Shown here piece after piece: positions 8,341-16,784 of a stretch of 49,051 nt of DNA; positions within the stretch are counted from its first letter, which is position 1; each line of letters opens with the position of its first letter. Below the pieces are notes generated by a model, which had not been told where the DNA came from, ran no database searches, and worked only from the letters and a program-made list of their open reading frames with translations. The stretch is taken from NCBI GenBank assembly GCA_030065025.1, contig JASJDY010000032.1:1-49051 (forward strand). Direction: 5' to 3'. This DNA comes from Planctomycetota bacterium (lineage in GTDB: Bacteria; Planctomycetota; PLA2; JAEUHO01). Both the position numbers and the translations under genes were made by a program.

Positions 8341-9477
8341 ATGGCCGCGAAGAAGAAGGCAGCGAAGAAGAAGGCGGCGGCCAAGAAGGCGGCCAAGAAG
8401 AAGGCTGCGCCGAAGAAGAAGGCCGCGGCCAAGAAGACCGCCAAGAAGGCGCCCGCGAAGAAGAAGGCCGCCAAGAAGACCGCCAAGAAGGCGGCGAAGA
8501 AGGCGGCCAAGAAGACCGCGGCGGCGCCCGCCGTTCCCGCCGAGGACCTCCCTGAGGAGGAGCTCGAGGAAGAGCCGGTCGAGCTGCTGCCGCCGATGCC
8601 CAAGATGCCGCCGCGCAAGGCGGGTCCCATCACGCTGGCCTACGGTGGCGCCTCCGACCAGGCCTTCATGGTCTTCGCCCTGGCCGCGGAGCAGGTCGAC
8701 ACCGAGGACCGTACGTACGAGCTGGTCCGCCGCGAGATCCAGGAGCTCGAGGCGGAGGCCGAGAAGGTCGTGCACGACGTCACGGCGATCAGCTTCGGCG
8801 CGTACCCGCGTCTGCGGGATCGCTACCTGCTGCTCGCGTGCGGCGGTGCGTACGGTGACCACCAGGGACCGATCCTCGTCGCGCGCAAGCCGATTCGCGC
8901 CGGTGAGGTCGAGGGGCTCGAGGTCGCCGTGCCGGGCGAGGACTCGTCGGCGGCGCTCGCGCTGCGTCTCTGGCTGCCGCAGGCCAACCTGAAACTGAAG
9001 CCGATGCCCGTGCGCGAGATCTCGCTTCGCGTGCGCGCCGGCCATGTGCGCGCGGGCCTGCTCGTGAACGAGGACATCGTCACGTACCGCAACCACAACC
9101 TCGTGCGCATCGTGGACCTCGGCCAGTGGTGGGGCGACCGTACGGAGGGGCTGCCGATCGCGCTCACCGCCAACGTCATCCGACGCGACATCCCCGAGGA
9201 GCTGCGCGTCAAGATCGCGCTCGATCTCAAGCGCTCGATCGCGTACGCCCTCGGCCATCGCGAGGAGGCGCTCGACTGGGCGATGCAGTTCGCGGGCCGC
9301 AACGTGCGCGAGACGCTCGATCGCTTCGTGGGGCGCTACGTCAACGACCTGTCGCTCGACTGCGGCGAGCGTGGGCGTCAGGCGGCGCGGCTGCTCTTCC
9401 AGGAGGGCGCGCGGCACCGCTTCCTCGATGAGGCGTACGAGCCGGTCTACCACGGGGACGAAGCGGCCAACGAGTAG
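8341..9477 (+). CDS. Histone H1-like basic tail fused to an MqnD-like domain
   Basis: ATG 8341 follows AGGAGA; 378 residues. Residues 1-62 are almost only Lys and Ala with Pro (AAKKKAAKKK-type repeats), as in histone H1-like DNA-binding tails. An acidic, proline-rich hinge (EEELEEEP) follows to about 90. Residues 95-370 resemble 1,4-dihydroxy-6-naphthoate synthase (MqnD), the last dedicated ring-forming enzyme of futalosine menaquinone synthesis: LLLACGGAYGDHQGPILVA, VDLGQWWGDRTEGLPIA, SIAYALGHREEALDWA and YVNDLSLDCGERG. The MqnD active-site His, in the family's IHE motif, is replaced by N243 (LLVNED). So the fold is well supported but catalysis is doubtful. No other mqn gene is in the window. 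Confidence 0.75.
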   Translation: MAAKKKAAKKKAAAKKAAKKKAAPKKKAAAKKTAKKAPAKKKAAKKTAKKAAKKAAKKTAAAPAVPAEDLPEEELEEEPVELLPPMPKMPPRKAGPITLAYGGASDQAFMVFALAAEQVDTEDRTYELVRREIQELEAEAEKVVHDVTAISFGAYPRLRDRYLLLACGGAYGDHQGPILVARKPIRAGEVEGLEVAVPGEDSSAALALRLWLPQANLKLKPMPVREISLRVRAGHVRAGLLVNEDIVTYRNHNLVRIVDLGQWWGDRTEGLPIALTANVIRRDIPEELRVKIALDLKRSIAYALGHREEALDWAMQFAGRNVRETLDRFVGRYVNDLSLDCGERGRQAARLLFQEGARHRFLDEAYEPVYHGDEAANE

Positions 9478-9522
9478 CGCGGCCCGGTGTGACCGACGCC
9501 GCCCCTCGCGCGATGTAGGGGC

Positions 9523-10236
9523 ATGCGCCTCCTGCTCCTCGCCCTCTTCCTCACCGCCTGCACCCCGTCCCCGCCGTCCGGCCCGCCCGCGCTCGTCCTC
9601 GCGCACGAGGTCCTCACGATCGGGGAGGTGCCCGGTGACACCTTCGCCGTCGTCCGTGTCCCGTGGCGCCGGACCGGAGCGGGGACCCTGCGTGTGCTCG
9701 CCGTCGAGACCGACTGCGGTTGCGCCGTCGCCGAGGGGCCCCGCGGTGACCAGCCGGCCGGCGCACGCGGTGAGATCGTCGTCCGCGTCCACGGCCTTCG
9801 CCGGGCCGGGCCCTTCGCGCACCGGGTGACCGTCTACACGGATCAGCGCCCGCCGCGCGACCGGGTCTCGTGCCGCCTCCGCGGCTGGACGGGAAGGCCC
9901 GCCGCGTTCGCGCCGGGCGCGCTCGCGCTGGGCCCCCGCTCCCCGCGCGCCAGCCTCACGCGAGACGTCGAGCTGCGCCTCGACCCGTCCGTGGATGCGC
10001 CGGATCTCACCGTGCGCCTGACGGGCGTCGCCGGCACCGCGAGTCTGCTACCGCCGGCGCGGCCGGCCGTGCCGGGGCGCCTGCTGCTGCTCGAGTTGGA
10101 GGCGCCCGCGGAGCCGGGGCCCTTCACGGCGCAGGTGGAACTCGCCCGCGGCTCGCGGGTGCTCGCGGTGCTGCCGATCCGCGGTCGCGTCAGACTGCCG
10201 CGCCGAGGACCCCCAGGTCGTGGCCGACCTCGGTGA
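9523..10236 (+). CDS. DUF1573-like lipoprotein
   Basis: The 237-residue product has a short lipoprotein signal ([13 protein letters not shown]), lipid-modified cysteine C13, so it is membrane-anchored outside the cytoplasm. Residues 30-110 carry the DUF1573 pattern: [12 protein letters not shown], then [10 protein letters not shown], then [10 protein letters not shown] and [14 protein letters not shown]. Such domains are Ig-like, often with the paired cysteine motif seen here. The rest (110-237) is a second beta-rich region with no clear match. Its last 47 nt overlap, in convergent orientation, the end of kbl. No clear Shine-Dalgarno or TANNNT precedes ATG 9523; the bases before it read GTAGGGGC. 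Confidence 0.75.
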   Translation: MRLLLLALFLTACTPSPPSGPPALVLAHEVLTIGEVPGDTFAVVRVPWRRTGAGTLRVLAVETDCGCAVAEGPRGDQPAGARGEIVVRVHGLRRAGPFAHRVTVYTDQRPPRDRVSCRLRGWTGRPAAFAPGALALGPRSPRASLTRDVELRLDPSVDAPDLTVRLTGVAGTASLLPPARPAVPGRLLLLELEAPAEPGPFTAQVELARGSRVLAVLPIRGRVRLPRRGPPGRGRPR

Positions 10237-11395
10237 ACGCCGTGATCGCCTTGTCGATGTCCTCGTCCGAGTGCGCCGCCGAGAGCTGGACGCGGATGCG
10301 CGCCTGGCCCTTGGGCACCACCGGGTACGAGAAGCCGATGACGTAGATGCCCTTGGCGAGCATCGCGTCGGCCATCTGCATGCTGAGGCGGGCATCGCCC
10401 AGCATGATCGGGACGATCGGGTGGATGCCGGGCCGGATGTCGAAGCCGGCGGCCGTCATGCCCTCCCGGAAGCGCATCGTGTTGGCCTCGAGCTTGTCGC
10501 GCAGCTCCGTCGTTCCGCTGAGCAGGTCCATGCATGCGATCGACGCCGCGACGATGGGCGGCGCCACGGTGTTGCTGAACAGGTACGGACGCGAGCGCTG
10601 GCGCAGGAGGTCGACGATCTCCTTGCGCGCAGCCGTGAAGCCGCCCGACGCGCCGCCGAGGGCCTTGCCCAGCGTCGACGTGATGATGTCGACGCGGTCC
10701 TGCACGCCGTGGTGCTCGGGCGTGCCGCGCCCGGTCTTGCCGATGAAGCCGGTTGCGTGCGAGTCGTCGACGAGCACCATTGCCTCGAAGCGTTCGGCGA
10801 TGTCGCAAACCTCGTCGAGCTTCGCGATGTCGCCGTCCATGCTGAACACGCCGTCTGTCGCGACCAGCACGCGGCGCGCCCCGCCCTCACGGGCCTCGGT
10901 GAGCTTCGCCTCGAGGTCGGCCATGTCGTCGTGCGCGTAGCGGAAGCGCTTGGCCTTGCAGAGACGGATGCCGTCGATGATCGACGCGTGGTTCAGGCTC
11001 GCGGAGACGATGGCGTCCTCCGCGCTCAGCAGGGTCTCGAACAGGCCGCCGTTGGCGTCGAAGCAGGACGTGTAGAGGATCGCGGCCTCCTGGCCCACGA
11101 ACTCGGCGACGCGCCGCTCGAGCTCGGTGTGCTGGTCCTGCGTGCCGCAGATGAAGCGCACGGAGGCCATGCCGTAGCCGCGCTCGTCGAGCTCCTTGCG
11201 GACGGCGTCGACCAGCGCCGGATGGTTGGCGAGGCCGAGGTAGTTGTTGGCGCAGAAGTTGATCACCTCCTGCCCGTCCTGGACGCGGATGTGCGCGCTC
11301 TGCGGCGTCACGATGATGCGTTCATGCTTCGTGAGGCCGCCCGCCTCGATCTCGTCCAGCTCCTGTTGGAACCCAGCACGTACGGTATCGAACAT
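10190..11395 (-). CDS. kbl: Glycine C-acetyltransferase (2-amino-3-ketobutyrate CoA ligase)
   Basis: A full-length 401-residue alpha-oxoamine synthase. The pyridoxal-phosphate lysine is K244 in [14 protein letters not shown], and the cofactor aspartate motif is [13 protein letters not shown] (D210, D211, H213). [14 protein letters not shown] near the N-terminus and [16 protein letters not shown] are typical of Kbl rather than of AONS or ALAS. It converts 2-amino-3-oxobutyrate and CoA to glycine and acetyl-CoA, the second step of threonine breakdown. The usual partner tdh is not adjacent. A strong GGAGG precedes ATG 11395, and a TACCCT -10 lies 22 nt upstream. The 3' end overlaps the DUF1573 gene. 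Confidence 0.95.
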   Translation of the reverse strand: MFDTVRAGFQQELDEIEAGGLTKHERIIVTPQSAHIRVQDGQEVINFCANNYLGLANHPALVDAVRKELDERGYGMASVRFICGTQDQHTELERRVAEFVGQEAAILYTSCFDANGGLFETLLSAEDAIVSASLNHASIIDGIRLCKAKRFRYAHDDMADLEAKLTEAREGGARRVLVATDGVFSMDGDIAKLDEVCDIAERFEAMVLVDDSHATGFIGKTGRGTPEHHGVQDRVDIITSTLGKALGGASGGFTAARKEIVDLLRQRSRPYLFSNTVAPPIVAASIACMDLLSGTTELRDKLEANTMRFREGMTAAGFDIRPGIHPIVPIMLGDARLSMQMADAMLAKGIYVIGFSYPVVPKGQARIRVQLSAAHSDEDIDKAITAFTEVGHDLGVLGAAV

Positions 11396-11417
11396 CAGTG
11401 CCTCCTTCGGGACCCAA

Positions 11418-11423
11418 AGGGTA
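11418..11423 (-). promoter_or_regulatory. -10 element TACCCT for kbl
   Basis: Minus-strand TACCCT lies 22 nt before the kbl ATG with GAAGGAGG in the leader. It faces away from the plus-strand TACCCT at 11463 in an 80-nt divergent gap. Confidence 0.55.
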
Positions 11424-11462
11424 GCGCAGGCGGTGCCGGTGGTCGCCGGCAGTCGCGGCGCT

Positions 11463-11468
11463 TACCCT
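11463..11468 (+). promoter_or_regulatory. -10 element TACCCT for HEAT/degenerate-vWA gene
   Basis: TACCCT ends 7 nt before GTG 11476, predicting a leaderless message; GGAG lies in the same seven bases, so a Shine-Dalgarno reading is also possible. Confidence 0.55.
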
Positions 11469-11475
11469 GGAGTTC

Positions 11476-12918
11476 GTGACGATTCGCACCCTCCTCGTGA
11501 CGGCCTTCGCGGCCCTCCTGATGATCGGTCTGCAGGGGCCTTCGACTGCCGTCGCAGACGACGCCGCCGACGCTCGCAAGGCGTTCCGTGCCGCCGTCCG
11601 TGCGGAGGACTGGAAGCTCCGCAAGGAGGCCTACTTCACGATCGCGGACTACGACAGCGCGGAGGTCGTGAAGGAGATCCTCACGGCCATGGGCCGCGAG
11701 AAGAACCCGGCCGTGCTGCTCACGGCCATCGGCGTCCTGGGCGGACTGCAGAGCGAGGGCGCCCAGGAAGAGCTCATCCGCCAGTTCGGCAAGGCACGCG
11801 GCACGCGCAAGCTGTACGTGCTGCTCGTCCTCGCCCGGCAGAAGGGCGACCTGGCCGTGCCCGTCCTCCTCGAGACCGTGCGCGGCAAGGACGCGCCGGC
11901 GATGGCACAGGCCGCACTGGCGCTGGGGGAGAAGGAGGTCGAGGAGGCCGTGCCCGACCTCGTGCGCCTGCTGCGCCACAAGGACTGGCAGGTCCGCCGG
12001 GCCGGCGCGATGGCCCTCCGGCGCCTCGCACAGCCGCCGCCGCCCAAGCCCAAGAAGGGCGAGCAGCCGGATCCGAACTTCCGCTGGCCGGTGAGCGATG
12101 CCCTGAAGGCGCCCGAGGTCACGCAGGCCCTCGTCGCGGTCCTCGGTAGCTCGAAGGGTCGCGACCGACGTGACGCCCTGCACGCGCTCGACGCGATCCA
12201 CGACAAGCAGTTCGGCGACAACGTCGCCGCGTGGAAGCTCTTCGCGCAGGGCAAGGAAGTCGACGAGCGCACCCTGCGCAAGCGCAAGCGCCCCGCCCAC
12301 GCCTACGGCATCCCGCTCTACGGCCAGCGCGTCGTCCTCATCTACGACAACAGCCTGCGCAGCGGCGACCCCCACGCCTTCGGCAGCGACGACCGCATGC
12401 TCGAGGTGTGCGAGGTGCCGGGCAGCCGGCCGCTGCTGCACATGCGCCTGCGCACCGTCGGTCAGTTCGCCCAGGCGCACTACAAACGCGCCATCCTCGA
12501 CATGCCGAAGGGCACGAAGTTCGAGCTGATCCACTTCAACGAGATCGTGCATTCCGTCTTCGGGAAGTTTGCGAGCGCCGGAACGGCCAGCCGCAAGGTC
12601 GTCGAAGAAGTGTTCACCGAGATGAAGAACGACAACGGCATCGCCAGCTACACCGCGCTCGAGACGGCGCTCGACACGGGTGGCGGATCGGACGCGAAGG
12701 CCTGGAAGAAGGGGCCCGACGAGATCGTGTTCACGACGTGCAACGTGCCGACCCACGGCGAGATCAAGGAAGCCGACGTCGTGGGCGCCGCGATCGCCCT
12801 GAAGGCTCGCCTGCGCATGGTGCCGATCCACACCGTGGGCATCGAGACGCACCCCTACGCCATGCTCGAGACGATCGCCCGCGAGACCGGCGGCGTGTAC
12901 CGGAACTACGTCAAGTAG
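11476..12918 (+). CDS. Secreted HEAT-repeat protein with degenerate vWA domain
   Basis: It starts at GTG (leaderless position). The 480-residue protein has a signal peptide (LLVTAFAALLMIGLQGPSTA). HEAT-like helical repeats span about 35-215 (AALALGEKEVEEAVPDLVRL and similar). The C-terminal part from about 270 is homologous to the vWA domain of the gene at 44988: YGIPLYGQRVVLIYDNSLRSG aligns with YGVPIKSDRILFIIDISSSM, and the last strands (VGIETH, ETGGVY) also match. The metal-ion (MIDAS) motif D-x-S-x-S is broken (DNSLR) and the later LLSDGAPT aspartate is gone (FTTCNVPT). It probably keeps the fold but not metal-dependent adhesion. Location is presumably periplasmic. Role unknown. Confidence 0.75.
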   Translation: MTIRTLLVTAFAALLMIGLQGPSTAVADDAADARKAFRAAVRAEDWKLRKEAYFTIADYDSAEVVKEILTAMGREKNPAVLLTAIGVLGGLQSEGAQEELIRQFGKARGTRKLYVLLVLARQKGDLAVPVLLETVRGKDAPAMAQAALALGEKEVEEAVPDLVRLLRHKDWQVRRAGAMALRRLAQPPPPKPKKGEQPDPNFRWPVSDALKAPEVTQALVAVLGSSKGRDRRDALHALDAIHDKQFGDNVAAWKLFAQGKEVDERTLRKRKRPAHAYGIPLYGQRVVLIYDNSLRSGDPHAFGSDDRMLEVCEVPGSRPLLHMRLRTVGQFAQAHYKRAILDMPKGTKFELIHFNEIVHSVFGKFASAGTASRKVVEEVFTEMKNDNGIASYTALETALDTGGGSDAKAWKKGPDEIVFTTCNVPTHGEIKEADVVGAAIALKARLRMVPIHTVGIETHPYAMLETIARETGGVYRNYVK

Positions 12919-12941
12919 CGACCGGGCCTGGGCGCCGGTGG

Positions 12942-12947
12942 TACCCT
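12942..12947 (+). promoter_or_regulatory. -10 element TACCCT for secreted HEAT protein
   Basis: TACCCT lies 28 nt before ATG 12976; the leader contains GGGGAGG. Leadered class. Confidence 0.55.
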
Positions 12948-12975
12948 GCGAAGAACCCCCCTGGGGAGGTTCCCG

Positions 12976-13911
12976 ATGATGCGCAGCAGCGTCCGCTCGA
13001 GCGGTTTCTTCGTTCTCTTCCTCGTCGCAGCGTTCGTCCTGCCGCTTGTGGGCTTCGGCCCGGCGGTGGCCGAGGAGGACGCCAAGAAGAAGGAGAAGCC
13101 GATCCCGCCTCTCGCCTCCGACGAGGAGGCGGCCGAGGCGCTGAAGGCCTTCAAGGTCGACTTCAAGGCGAAAGGCCTGAAGGGCGAGGAGAAGATCGGC
13201 GCCAAGGCGTGGGCGCTCACCACGCTCTCCAAGGTGCAGCACCCGAAGGTGGTCGACGAGATCGCCAAGCACACCAAGAACCGCAACGCCGACCTGCGCA
13301 CGGGCGCGGTGCTGGCGCTCGGCAATCAGCGCCGCATCCCGGGCTACGCCGGCAAGGCGGTCGTCGTCGCACTGAAGCGCCACGGCAAGGACGCGACGTT
13401 CGTCATGGCCTCACTGGAGTCCATCGGCAAGCTCCGCTACTTCGGTGCCAAGCAGCAGCTCGCCGAGCTGATGAAGCACCACGAGTACGCCGTCGTGAAG
13501 AACGCGCTCGTGACCATCGGGCGGCTCAACGACGCGCGCTTCATCGCAGACATCGTGAAGCTCATGAAGGAGCTCAAGCTCGAGAAGGGCGCCAAGTGGG
13601 ACGGCGTCAACGTCACCTACGACACGGGCACCGCCGGCGACCACGACCAGAAGATGGCCGAGAAGATCGGCAAGGCGCAGGAAGCCAAGAACAAGAAGAA
13701 GGGCAAGCGCGCCGCCAAGAGCATGCGTGACCTCGGCCCGATCGTGCTGGAGGTCATGTACGACCTCACCGGCGAGCGCTTCACCGGCGGCATCGAGGCG
13801 CGCAAGTGGCTCGACAAGAACCGCGCGGACGTGGACAAGAAGGTCGCCGCGGCGAAGAAGGTCGCCGACGACCAGGCGAAGGAAGCGACGGAGCTGAAGA
13901 AGAAGCGGTAG
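12976..13911 (+). CDS. Secreted HEAT-repeat protein
   Basis: The start has tandem ATG codons after GGGGAGG. The 311-residue protein begins with a signal peptide (FFVLFLVAAFVLPLVGFGPA). Helical HEAT-type repeats (LRTGAVLALGNQRRIPGYAG, then FVMASLESIGKLRYFGAKQQ, then YAVVKNALVTIGRLNDARF) run from about 60 to 210. A lysine-rich coil follows, then LTGERFTGGIEARKWLDKN, a segment resembling LTGENFEAYADVWSKWWEEH in the vWA protein at 44988. It looks like a vWA-less relative of the upstream HEAT-vWA gene. It ends 5 nt from the convergent ferredoxin. Role unknown. Confidence 0.75.
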   Translation: MMRSSVRSSGFFVLFLVAAFVLPLVGFGPAVAEEDAKKKEKPIPPLASDEEAAEALKAFKVDFKAKGLKGEEKIGAKAWALTTLSKVQHPKVVDEIAKHTKNRNADLRTGAVLALGNQRRIPGYAGKAVVVALKRHGKDATFVMASLESIGKLRYFGAKQQLAELMKHHEYAVVKNALVTIGRLNDARFIADIVKLMKELKLEKGAKWDGVNVTYDTGTAGDHDQKMAEKIGKAQEAKNKKKGKRAAKSMRDLGPIVLEVMYDLTGERFTGGIEARKWLDKNRADVDKKVAAAKKVADDQAKEATELKKKR

Positions 13912-13916
13912 CCCCG

Positions 13917-14153
13917 CTACTCCTCACCGTCCTCCCCGATCGCCTCGACGGGGCAGCCCTCGAGCGCCTCGCGACAGAGGTCGATGTCCTCAGCGCTGCT
14001 GGGCTGGGTGTGGACGAACGAGTAGCCGCGGTCGTCGTTGCGGGTGAAGAAGTTCGGCGCCGTCTCGCGGCACGCGTCGCAGTCGATGCACTGATCGTCG
14101 ACGTAGAAGGTGCCGGGAACGTTCTCCGGGAGCTTGTTCTCGCGATCCGCCAC
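13917..14153 (-). CDS. Single-cluster [4Fe-4S] ferredoxin
   Basis: The track begins at a TTG at 14180; GTG 14153 is preferred because AAAGGA lies 6 nt before it, giving 78 residues. Cluster cysteines are in CIDCDACRETAP and the distal EGCPVEAIG, the spacing of a monocluster ferredoxin of the Fer4_13/Fer4_15 type. The second CxxCxxC of two-cluster ferredoxins is absent. The C-terminus is acidic. It is a small cytoplasmic electron carrier. No redox partner gene is adjacent, so its partner is unknown. Confidence 0.88.
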   Translation of the reverse strand: MADRENKLPENVPGTFYVDDQCIDCDACRETAPNFFTRNDDRGYSFVHTQPSSAEDIDLCREALEGCPVEAIGEDGEE

Positions 14154-14178
14154 GACGTGTCCTTTCTCAGGGCTGGCC

Positions 14179-14184
14179 AAGGTA
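14179..14184 (-). promoter_or_regulatory. -10 element TACCTT for ferredoxin
   Basis: Minus-strand TACCTT lies 25 nt before GTG 14153 with AAAGGA in the leader. It argues against the TTG at 14180, which would start inside or next to the promoter. Confidence 0.5.
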
Positions 14185-14207
14185 CCAACGCGGGGGCCCG
14201 CTGTGGT

Positions 14208-14420
14208 CTAGGAGCTACGGCGTCCACGCGCGAAAGCAGCGGACAGCACGAGGACGGCGCCGACCGCGAAGAACGCGCCTGCCACCGCCCAGACGATGAT
14301 CTGCGGCCAGCGCAGGATCGCGTAGCCGATCCCGCCGAGGACCGCTCCGCCCACCAGCATGCCGAGTCGCCAGCCGGGGCTGCGCCCGTCCCGCGGTACG
14401 AGGGGAGGGGATGTGCTCAT
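14208..14420 (-). CDS. Small two-helix membrane protein
   Basis: The 70-residue product has two hydrophobic segments, WRLGMLVGGAVLGGIGYAIL (about 17-36) and IIVWAVAGAFFAVGAVLVLS (about 41-60), and a basic end (ARGRRSS). Its ATG overlaps the stop of the carbamoyltransferase gene by ATGA, so it is translationally coupled to that gene. No family recognised; a membrane role linked to the upstream enzyme is not evident. Confidence 0.65.
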   Translation of the reverse strand: MSTSPPLVPRDGRSPGWRLGMLVGGAVLGGIGYAILRWPQIIVWAVAGAFFAVGAVLVLSAAFARGRRSS

Positions 14421-15442
14421 CAGACGCCGAGGACCTCCTGGAAGAGAGCTCGCTGGATGTGGAGCCGGTTGCCAGCCTGGCGCACGACCAGGCTCCCCGG
14501 AGCGTCGACGACCGCGTCGTCGACCTCCACGTTCCGGCGGATGGGCATGGCGTGCATGAAGCGGGCGCCGTTCGTCGACGCCATGAGCGCGGCGGTGATC
14601 CGGCGCTCGCGGTGCTGCTCCCGCATCGAGCGCTCCTTCTCCGGGCTGCCGTGCCGGTCGATGCTGCCCCACGAAGCGGCGTAGACCACGTCGGCCCCGT
14701 CCACGGCCTCCTCCAGCGAGCTCACGCTCCGCAGCGATCCGCCCGACGTCGCCGCCGTGTGCTCCAGCGACTGCTGGACGCGTGCGTCGAGGGGGAAGCC
14801 ATCCGGATGCGAGATCGTCAGGTCCATGCCCAGCTTGCACGCCATCATGCTGATGCCGTGCGGCACGGCGAGCGGACGCGCCTTGGGGTGGTAGGCCCAG
14901 GCGAGGGTCAGCTTGCGGCCCGGCAGGTCGCCCAGCTCTTCTTCGAGGGTCAGCGCGTCGCCCCACGCCTGACACGGGTGATCGAGCACGGACTCCATGT
15001 TGAAGATCGGCACGGTCGCGTGCTTCTGGAAGGAGACGATCACGCGGTCCCGCCGATCGCGGGCCCAATCGCCTTCCTTGCCCAGCGCGCGGATCGCGAT
15101 GATGTCGGCGTACTCCGAGAGCACACGGGCGGCGTCCTGGACGTGCTCGTCGGCGAGGTCGTCCATGACCGCGCCTTCCTGCATCTCGAGCGCCCACAGG
15201 TCGCGGCCCGCGACCATGTCGATCACGGTGCCGCCCAGGCTGGAGAAGGCGATCGCGAAGGAGGCGCGCGTCCGCAGCGACGGATCGAAGAAGACCATCG
15301 CGAGCGAGCGCCCGCGCAGGGGCGAGCCGTGCCCCACGGTCTTGTGTGCGCGAGCCCGCTCGATGACCGCGCGGATCTCCTCGGCGCTGAAGGTGTCGAG
15401 CGTGACCACGTCCCGCCCGGTGATGCTCGGACCGTCCCTCAT
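14420..15442 (-). CDS. argF': N-acetylornithine-type carbamoyltransferase
   Basis: A 340-residue transcarbamylase. Carbamoyl-phosphate motif FFDPSLRTRASF (S55-R59) and HPCQ (H155) are intact. The downstream NMESVLDHPCQAW, WAYHPKARPLAVPHG, ADVVYAASWGS and IRRNVEVDDAV match the acetylornithine/succinylornithine branch (AOTCase of Xanthomonas, SOTCase of Bacteroides) rather than ordinary ArgF. From memory, the residue separating the two substrates is Glu92 in AOTCase and Pro90 in SOTCase; here the aligned residue is D98 (LADEH), closer to AOTCase. The usual HCLP motif reads HAMP (A298). It would carbamoylate the N-acylated ornithine in arginine synthesis. ATG 15442 lies 8 nt after a TAGGCT -10. 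Confidence 0.85.
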   Translation of the reverse strand: MRDGPSITGRDVVTLDTFSAEEIRAVIERARAHKTVGHGSPLRGRSLAMVFFDPSLRTRASFAIAFSSLGGTVIDMVAGRDLWALEMQEGAVMDDLADEHVQDAARVLSEYADIIAIRALGKEGDWARDRRDRVIVSFQKHATVPIFNMESVLDHPCQAWGDALTLEEELGDLPGRKLTLAWAYHPKARPLAVPHGISMMACKLGMDLTISHPDGFPLDARVQQSLEHTAATSGGSLRSVSSLEEAVDGADVVYAASWGSIDRHGSPEKERSMREQHRERRITAALMASTNGARFMHAMPIRRNVEVDDAVVDAPGSLVVRQAGNRLHIQRALFQEVLGV

Positions 15443-15450
15443 GGCGGCGC

Positions 15451-15456
15451 AGCCTA
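15451..15456 (-). promoter_or_regulatory. -10 element TAGGCT for the carbamoyltransferase
   Basis: Minus-strand TAGGCT lies 8 nt before ATG 15442 in the 63-nt divergent gap with the hybrid kinase. This predicts a leaderless arg transcript. Confidence 0.5.
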
Positions 15457-15505
15457 CCTGCCTCGGGGCTTGCTCGCGAGGCGCCCCGGAGGGATCTTGG
15501 GGGGC

Positions 15506-16738
<1,233 letters not shown>

Positions 16739-16744
16739 AGCGGG

Positions 16745-16750
16745 TAGGAT
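16745..16750 (+). promoter_or_regulatory. -10 element TAGGAT for GAF-SpoIIE phosphatase
   Basis: TAGGAT lies 34 nt before ATG 16785; the leader contains CAGGAGA. Leadered class. Confidence 0.5.
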
Positions 16751-16784
16751 CGGAGCGCGCAGCAGGCGCCCCAGGAGACCGCCG

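Noticed and set aside
8350-8520. Tandem DNA repeat or CRISPR-like array in the AAG/GCC-rich stretch
   Set aside because: The periodicity is that of Lys/Ala codons; there are no constant repeats with unique spacers.
8341-8530. Stand-alone histone H1-like gene
   Set aside because: The reading frame continues without a stop into the MqnD-like domain, so it is a tail and not a separate gene.
9515-9522. GTAGGGGC just before the DUF1573 start as a repeat copy
   Set aside because: Only the eight-base head is shared; a weak GCCCCT/AGGGGC pairing exists but the TGAGCGA loop is missing.
8239-9822. Upstream extension of thiolase to a 923-residue ORF
   Set aside because: The extra 500 residues are antisense to the MqnD-like gene and are only a reflection of its Lys/Ala codons; GTG 8238 with GGGAGG gives a normal thiolase length.
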